64,000 nucleotides of DNA from Frankia sp. RB7 (GTDB taxonomy: Bacteria; Pseudomonadota; Alphaproteobacteria; Rhizobiales; Xanthobacteraceae), in NCBI GenBank assembly GCA_030403585.1, contig JAUEPE010000005.1, positions 124,001 through 188,000 of the forward strand, written 5' to 3'. Each line of letters starts with the position of its first letter. The first letter of the stretch is position 1. Below the pieces are notes generated by a model. It made no database searches. It was not told the DNA's origin and saw only the letters and a list, made by a program, of their open reading frames with translations. Of this stretch, positions 59,477 to 64,000 are shown piece by piece. Both the position numbers and the translations under genes were made by a program.

Positions 59477-60979
59477 ATGACAAAGCAATTCACGGCCGAC
59501 GTGCTGATCTGCGGCGCGGGTGCGGCCGGCCTCACGCTGGCCATCGATCTCGCCCGGCGGGGCGTATCTTTTCGGCTGATCGAAAAGAGAGAGGGTCCGT
59601 TTCGCGGGTCTCGCGGCAAGGGAATCCAGCCGCGAACGCAGGAGATTTTCGAGGATCTCGGCATCCTCGACCGCATCGTTGCGATCGGCGGTCCCTACCC
59701 GCCGCAGCGCGAATACCGCGACGATGGCAGCTTCATCGAGTCCGAGGTCGTGGAGCACATCGATCCGACGCCCGCCGAGCCCTACCACACGCCGCTGATG
59801 ATCCCGCAATTCCTGACCGAGGGCGTGATGCGCGAGCGTCTGCTCGAACTCGGCCAGCGGGTGGAGTTCGGCGGCGAGTTGGTCGCCCTCGCGCAGGACC
59901 AGGACGGCGTAACGGCGCGCCTTTCCGGCGAGGCCGGCGAGGCCGGCGAGGAAACGATATTGGTGCGTTACCTCGTCGGCGCTGATGGCGGGCGCAGCTT
60001 CGTGCGTCACGCACTCGATATCGGCTTTCCGGGCAAGACCCTTGGCGTGCGCGCCGTGGTGGCCGACGTTGTCCTGGCGGGGCTCGACCGCAGCGCGTGG
60101 CACCGCTTCAACGACGGCGCGATGGATCGCCAGATGGCGCTGTGTCCGTTGGGCGGCACCGAGCTGTTCCAGTTGCAGGCGCCGGTCCCGCTCGAAGGCG
60201 AGGTCGATCTCTCCGCCGAAGCGCTTTCGGCGATGATCGCCGAGCGCAGCGGGCGGAGCGATATTCGCGTTCACGCCGTGCATTGGGCGTCGGCCTATCA
60301 GATGAACGCGCGGCTGGCCGATCGCTACAAGGACGGCCGCGCATTTCTGATTGGAGATGCCGCTCACATTCATCCGCCGACAGGTGGACAGGGTCTCAAT
60401 ACCAGTGTGCAGGACGCCTACAATCTCGGCTGGAAACTCGCAGCCGTGATCGGCGGTGCTTCCGCAACTCTGCTCGACAGCTATGAGGCAGAACGCCGCC
60501 CGGTCGCCGCCGGCATGCTCGGACTTTCCACAAAACTTCTGGACGCCGCCAAGCGCGGCGACATCAGACGCGGCCGCGAGGTGCAGCAACTCGACATCGG
60601 CTATCCCGGATCACCGCTGGCGCTGGAAAAGCCGGAGCGCGCGGCAGGTCTCTTCGCGGGCGATCGTGCGCCGGATGCGCCGCTCCGCGGTGCCGCCGGA
60701 CAGCCCGTGCGCCTGTTCGAGTTGCTCAAGGGCCCGCATTGGACGCTGCTTGGCTATCAAGTGAAGCGGGACGCCGTGCCGGCGCGCACTGGATTGCACA
60801 TCCACTGCATCGGCCCGGACGACGAGCTCGTCGACGACAACGGGCACTTCCGCAGCGCCTACACCGTATCATCAGGGAATTGGGTGCTGGTGCGTCCTGA
60901 CGGCTACATCGGTGCCTTCGTCGGTTCCCAGCAGACCGATGCGTTGACGCGTTTTCTGGATGAGCAGGGGCTGGTCTGA
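59477..60979 (+). CDS. FAD-dependent aromatic monooxygenase, PHBH type
   Basis: 500 residues from ATG 59477. Class A flavoprotein monooxygenase: FAD fold ADVLICGAGAAGLTLAIDLA (residues about 7-26), Asp/Gly motif YLVGADGGRSFVRHALDIGF, and RAFLIGDAAHIHPPTGGQGL near residue 290. A C-terminal thioredoxin-like domain (about 395-500) as in phenol hydroxylase-like enzymes follows. It probably hydroxylates a phenolic or polyketide-like aromatic with NAD(P)H. Expression is likely derepressed through the MarR palindrome. The substrate cannot be named. Confidence 0.9.
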   Translation: MTKQFTADVLICGAGAAGLTLAIDLARRGVSFRLIEKREGPFRGSRGKGIQPRTQEIFEDLGILDRIVAIGGPYPPQREYRDDGSFIESEVVEHIDPTPAEPYHTPLMIPQFLTEGVMRERLLELGQRVEFGGELVALAQDQDGVTARLSGEAGEAGEETILVRYLVGADGGRSFVRHALDIGFPGKTLGVRAVVADVVLAGLDRSAWHRFNDGAMDRQMALCPLGGTELFQLQAPVPLEGEVDLSAEALSAMIAERSGRSDIRVHAVHWASAYQMNARLADRYKDGRAFLIGDAAHIHPPTGGQGLNTSVQDAYNLGWKLAAVIGGASATLLDSYEAERRPVAAGMLGLSTKLLDAAKRGDIRRGREVQQLDIGYPGSPLALEKPERAAGLFAGDRAPDAPLRGAAGQPVRLFELLKGPHWTLLGYQVKRDAVPARTGLHIHCIGPDDELVDDNGHFRSAYTVSSGNWVLVRPDGYIGAFVGSQQTDALTRFLDEQGLV

Positions 60980-61001
60980 TTGAGACGCGTCCCGCGCACC
61001 A

Positions 61002-61092
61002 CTGTCATCGCCCGGCCTTATGCGCAATTGCGCATCAGGACCGGGCGATCCAGTACTCCGAGACGGTTGTGATTGAGCCGATAGGCCGCGGC
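61002..61092. repeat. type B palindromic repeat, truncated (copy 3)
   Basis: The left end ACTGTCATCGCCCGG and the central CCAGTACTCCGAGACGGTTG to GATTGAGCCGATAGGCCGCGGC match the complement of copy 1. The outer right arm is missing and replaced by EAL-gene sequence from 61093. Confidence 0.75.
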
Positions 61093-61826
61093 GAGCGCGA
61101 CGAACTGTTTCTAGTGTTCCAGCCGTTCCTCGATCTCGGCAACAATCGCATCACCGGTTTCGAGGCGCTGCTGCGCTGGCAGCATCCCTCGCGCGGACTG
61201 GTGCCGCCGAGCGAGTTCATTCCGATCGCGGAAGAGACCGGGCTGATCCACGAGATCGGCGAATGGGTGATCAGGCGCGCCTGCGCGACGCTGTCCGACT
61301 GGCCGGAGGACATCCGGGTCGCCGTGAATTTCTCGGCGGCGCAATTTCACAACGCCAGCATTCTCCAGACCATCGTTCAGGCGCTGGCCGACGCCAAGGT
61401 CGCGCCGCACCGGCTCGAGATCGAGATCACGGAATCGATGCTGCTGTCGAAATACGGCTCGGCCGCCTCGATCCTGAATGCGTTGCTGGAGCTGGGTGCC
61501 ACGGTGGCGCTGGATGATTTCGGCACCGGCTTCTCGTCGCTGACGTACTTGCGCAAGCTGCCGTTCAGCCGCATCAAGATCGACCAATCCTTCATCCGCG
61601 ACATGCTGGTGCAGCCGCCGCGATCGTGAAATCGGTGATCTCGCTGGCGCGCGACCTCAACATCGACGTGGTCGCCGAAGGCGTCGAGATCGCCGACCAG
61701 CTCGAATATCTGCGCCAGATCAGTTGCGACGAAGTGCAGGGCTATCTGATCGGCCGGCCGATGTCGGCGGATGGCGTGCAGGGGCTGCTCAACTCGAAGA
61801 AGCTGCGGGCGATTTTCGCGGCGTGA
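61093..61826 (+). pseudogene. remnant of an EAL-domain (cyclic di-GMP phosphodiesterase) gene
   Basis: The frame from 61093 gives ERDELFLVFQPFLDLGNNRI, then ITGFEALLRWQHPSRGLVPP with the EAL motif, and continues through the domain to SFIRDMLVQPP near 61618. There the reading frame breaks: downstream IVKSVISLARDLNIDVVAEG and QLEYLRQISCDEVQGYLIGR continue in another frame to a stop at 61824-61826. By comparison with the usual VQPDCAAIVKS sequence, about seven bases are missing at 61613-61622. The 5' end is also missing, replaced by repeat sequence. No start or ribosome site is visible. It was a diguanylate phosphodiesterase, probably with a sensor or GGDEF part upstream. Confidence 0.85.
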
Positions 61827-61862
61827 GCCGCGTTGGGTTGGTGCCGCCACGGAGGCGGTGCG

Positions 61863-61982
61863 CTCCCTCCCCCGCCTGCGAGGGAGGGTTGGGGAGAGGG
61901 TGTCTCGACGACGAAGGCTCCCCAAGAGGAGAGAACCCTCACCCGGCGCTGCGCGCCGACCTCTCCCGCAAGCGGGCGAGGT
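61863..61982. repeat. type A palindromic intergenic repeat, copy 4
   Basis: Arms CTCCCTCCCCCGCCTGCGAGG and CCTCTCCCGCAAGCGGGCGAGG, with GGCGCTGCGCGCC inner stem. It fills most of the 209 bases between the EAL remnant and the VanB-like gene. Confidence 0.8.
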
Positions 61983-62035
61983 GCAGGAGCCCGCGGCCTC
62001 GTCCATTCCGCCTGACGAAATCTCGTTTGAGGCTC

Positions 62036-63016
62036 TCAAACCGCATCCGCCCGCAGCAACGTATCCACCGTGATCGTACCCCGTGCGCGAGAAACGCAGG
62101 CGCAGATCTTCGCGTTACTCTGCTTCTGATGATCGCTGAAGAAAACGTCGCGATGGTCGATCTCGCCATCGACCTCGACGACGTCGATGGCGCAGAGGCC
62201 GCATTCACCGCGCTTGCAGTCGTACATGACGTCGTGACCGTTGGCATTGAGCACGTCCAACATCGAGCGCTCGCGGGGGATTTCGAGCTCGACGTCGGAG
62301 CCCTTCAGGCGCACGCGAAACGTCTCGGTCGGCAGCGTGCCGCTGGAGCCGAACGTCTCGTAACGGAGATCGGGAAGTGGATGGCCGGCACCGATCCAGG
62401 CGTGGCGGGCGGCATCGAGCATCCGCATCGGGCCGCAGAACAGTGTCAACGTGCCCTTCGGCAGCGCGGCGAACAGCGTGTCGAGGTCGAGCCGCTTGCC
62501 TTCATCGCTGGCATGGACGACCAGGCGGTCACCGAGCAGGATCGAGAGATCATCGAGATAGGCGGCGTCAGCGCGTCCGCGCACGGCATAATGCAGCGTG
62601 ACATCGGCGCCGCGCCGCGCCAACGCCTGTGCGGCGCCGAGGATCGGGGTGATGCCGATGCCGCCGGCGATCAGGCAATAGTTTTCGCGGGCCCAATCGA
62701 CTGCGACGAGCGAGGCCGGCCGCGTAATGTCGAGCCGCGCACCCGGCGCGAGCTGCCACATGTAGCGCGAGCCACCGCGGGAATCATCAGTGCGGCGCAC
62801 GGCGATCTTGAAGCCTTGCGGCGAGGCTTCACCGACCAACGAATAGGACCGTGTCTCCGGCTGACCGCCGATGGTGACGCTGACATTGATGTGGCTGCCG
62901 ACCGGATAGGCGGCGCCGTCGAACTGATCCGGGCGGATCAGGAATTCGCGGATCCCGGGCGAAAGATCGCGGGTCGAGACGAGCGTGGCCGGAATCCAGG
63001 TTTCGACGAAGCGCAT
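62036..63016 (-). CDS. VanB-type ferredoxin oxidoreductase subunit
   Basis: Electron-transfer partner of a Rieske oxygenase, 326 residues. FMN/FAD-binding barrel (residues 1-100, with ETRSYSLVGEASPQG), NAD-binding fold (about 112-215, with YCLIAGGIGITPILGAAQAL and CGP), and a C-terminal plant-type 2Fe-2S domain with C267, C272, C275 and C305. It passes NAD(P)H electrons to the oxygenase encoded at 63780-64000. A GntR gene lies between them. The assignment is class level: vanillate or another O-methyl aromatic is possible. Confidence 0.9.
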   Translation of the reverse strand: MRFVETWIPATLVSTRDLSPGIREFLIRPDQFDGAAYPVGSHINVSVTIGGQPETRSYSLVGEASPQGFKIAVRRTDDSRGGSRYMWQLAPGARLDITRPASLVAVDWARENYCLIAGGIGITPILGAAQALARRGADVTLHYAVRGRADAAYLDDLSILLGDRLVVHASDEGKRLDLDTLFAALPKGTLTLFCGPMRMLDAARHAWIGAGHPLPDLRYETFGSSGTLPTETFRVRLKGSDVELEIPRERSMLDVLNANGHDVMYDCKRGECGLCAIDVVEVDGEIDHRDVFFSDHQKQSNAKICACVSRARGTITVDTLLRADAV

Positions 63017-63023
63017 GGTGCCC

Positions 63024-63776
63024 TCAATCGGTTGCGGTCTTGATCAGCGCGAGCGCCGGCAAGAGATCGAGATGAGTCCGGTTACGGAGTGCCAGCCGCA
63101 AATTGCGCACCGCGAGCCGCGCGTGCTCGCGCATCACGGCTTCGGCGCGGGCACCTTCGCGGTTCTCGATCGCGTCGATCACGACGCGGTGGTGTTCCTG
63201 CCCGATGATCAAAATCTGCTGCGCCTCGGGCAGTGCCGACTGCGCCATCACGAAACCGCTGGGCGAGGCGAACGGCAGCGCCGAGGCGCGGTCGATCTGC
63301 CGGATCAAGGGCGGGCTGCGCGACAATTCGGTGAGCAGCGCATGGAAGCGCGCATTCAGCGCGACATAGGACGAGAAGGCTTCGATCGAGATCGGTACCT
63401 GGCGCAGCAATTCGTCGATCGCGGCAAGGCACTCCTTCAGCGGCTCGAGCTCGCGCGCGGAGACGCCGCGCTCCGCGGCGAAGCGCGCGGCGAGGCCTTC
63501 CAGCGTGCCGCGCAGCTCGATGGAATCGGAGATGTCGCGCTCGGAAAACGCCTTCACCATGAAGCCACCGGAGGGGATCGCCTCCAGCAGGCCCTCCTCC
63601 TCCAGCCGTACCAGCGCCATGCGCACTGGCGTGCGCGAGGCACCTGTCGTCTCCACCGCCTGAAGCTCGGAGATGCGCTCGCCCGGCCGCAAGGCGCCCG
63701 ACAGGATCTGGTCGCGCAACGCGAGCTGCGCCTTCACGGTCTGCGAGACGGAGCGGTCGACCTCACGCTCGGCCAT
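63024..63776 (-). CDS. GntR/FadR-family regulator of the VanAB-like genes
   Basis: 250 residues. Winged helix LALRDQILSGALRPGERISE with TPVRMALVRLEEEGLLEAIP and FMVKAFSERDI (residues about 15-85), then an FCD ligand domain (about 90-225) with the family's histidines in FHALLTELSR and HHRVVIDAIENREG. VanR-type regulators of this class repress vanAB and are released by vanillate. It starts three bases after the VanA-like stop and ends seven bases before the VanB-like start; all three form one operon. Confidence 0.9.
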   Translation of the reverse strand: MAEREVDRSVSQTVKAQLALRDQILSGALRPGERISELQAVETTGASRTPVRMALVRLEEEGLLEAIPSGGFMVKAFSERDISDSIELRGTLEGLAARFAAERGVSARELEPLKECLAAIDELLRQVPISIEAFSSYVALNARFHALLTELSRSPPLIRQIDRASALPFASPSGFVMAQSALPEAQQILIIGQEHHRVVIDAIENREGARAEAVMREHARLAVRNLRLALRNRTHLDLLPALALIKTATD

Positions 63777-63779
63777 GTA

Positions 63780-64000
63780 TTACTCCGCGGCCTGAAGGTG
63801 CTGCGGCGGGCTTTCCTTCGCCACCATCTTGTCGATCAGCTTGCGCGTCCACATCGCGCCGGCGTCGATGTTGAGATTGTAGAAGATGCGATCCGGGTTC
63901 TCGTCCATCGCGCGCTGCTGCGCCTCCAGGATCAGCTCGTCCTCGTGGAAGATGCCGGAGACGCCGTCGCGGATCTCGGTGGTGATGCGCTGCTCGCCGA
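63780..64000 (-). CDS. Rieske oxygenase subunit, VanA-like, C-terminal part only
   Basis: About 73 codons of the C-terminus (from the window edge to TAA at 63782-63780). They read GEQRITTEIRDGVSGIFHED, then ELILEAQQRAMDENPDRIFY, then NLNIDAGAMWTRKLIDKMVA and the end ESPPQHLQAAE. This matches the end of vanillate O-demethylase oxygenase (VanA) and related ring-hydroxylating oxygenases. The catalytic and Rieske domains lie outside the window. Together with the VanB-like protein it would demethylate an aromatic methyl ether. Confidence 0.8.
   Translation of the reverse strand, partial: GEQRITTEIRDGVSGIFHEDELILEAQQRAMDENPDRIFYNLNIDAGAMWTRKLIDKMVAKESPPQHLQAAE

Overview
The window is 64 kb of dense, GC-rich alphaproteobacterial chromosome. 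Gene content, codon use and the abundant short palindromic intergenic repeats fit a Rhizobiales member close to Bradyrhizobium; this is inference, because no rRNA or other taxonomic marker is present. No tRNA, rRNA, CRISPR array, prophage or transposase gene was found. The accessory signal is limited to two toxin-antitoxin pairs, several families of palindromic repeats and one decayed gene.

Layout. (1) 1-3 kb: isocitrate lyase (cut by the window edge) divergent from a short-chain fatty acyl/RamB-type XRE regulator whose start codon lies against an inserted palindromic repeat. (2) 3-11.7 kb: envelope and housekeeping genes: an HEMLH secreted protein, a Lys-tailed protein, TPR proteins, HtpX, an MltB-type lytic transglycosylase, DUF1993 and an Old Yellow Enzyme. 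(3) 11.8-21.3 kb, minus strand: a complete glycerol uptake and catabolism operon glpD-S-T-P-Q-U-V with its DeoR repressor glpR. A Phd/VapC pair on the plus strand separates glpR from glpD. (4) 21.4-30 kb: a HAD phosphatase, a SnoaL protein, a tightly overlapped beta-oxidation operon (acyl-CoA dehydrogenase, thiolase, FadB, thioesterase) and a flavin reductase. (5) 30-36 kb: an RND efflux operon with a TetR gene at its end, then a MazEF pair. (6) 36-42.4 kb: an MFS carrier, a YcaQ-type glycosylase, a Met-rich secreted peptide, and a caspase-family protein divergent from an OmpA-like protein with two CRP-like palindromes between them. (7) 42.4-48.3 kb: a PMT-type glycosyltransferase, a FecR-domain protein paired with an outer-membrane barrel, VOC proteins, a cupin, CsbD and an FKBP isomerase. 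(8) 48.3-55.7 kb: gamma-glutamyltransferase, TrhO, SlyX, a diguanylate cyclase, hemE and hemC. (9) 55.8-64 kb: a GMC oxidoreductase with TetR, a MarR-controlled flavin monooxygenase, an EAL-domain pseudogene, and a VanA/GntR/VanB-type O-demethylase cluster cut by the window edge.

Physiologically the window is rich in use of carbon from glycerol, fatty acids and C2 units (glp operon, beta-oxidation, glyoxylate shunt) and of aromatics, with envelope maintenance and stress genes between. Many operons use ATGA or TGATG stop/start overlaps. Two repeat families dominate the intergenic space: type A (CTCTCCC...GGGAGAG hairpins) and type B (GTCAT...ATGAC ends around a CCAGTA core). At least two copies have reshaped genes, at the start of the XRE regulator and at the truncated 5' end of the EAL pseudogene. 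I found no clearly new multi-gene system. The best candidates are the FecR/Pro-Ser-linker/barrel pair and the caspase-PG-binding protein facing OmpA across paired CRP-like sites.
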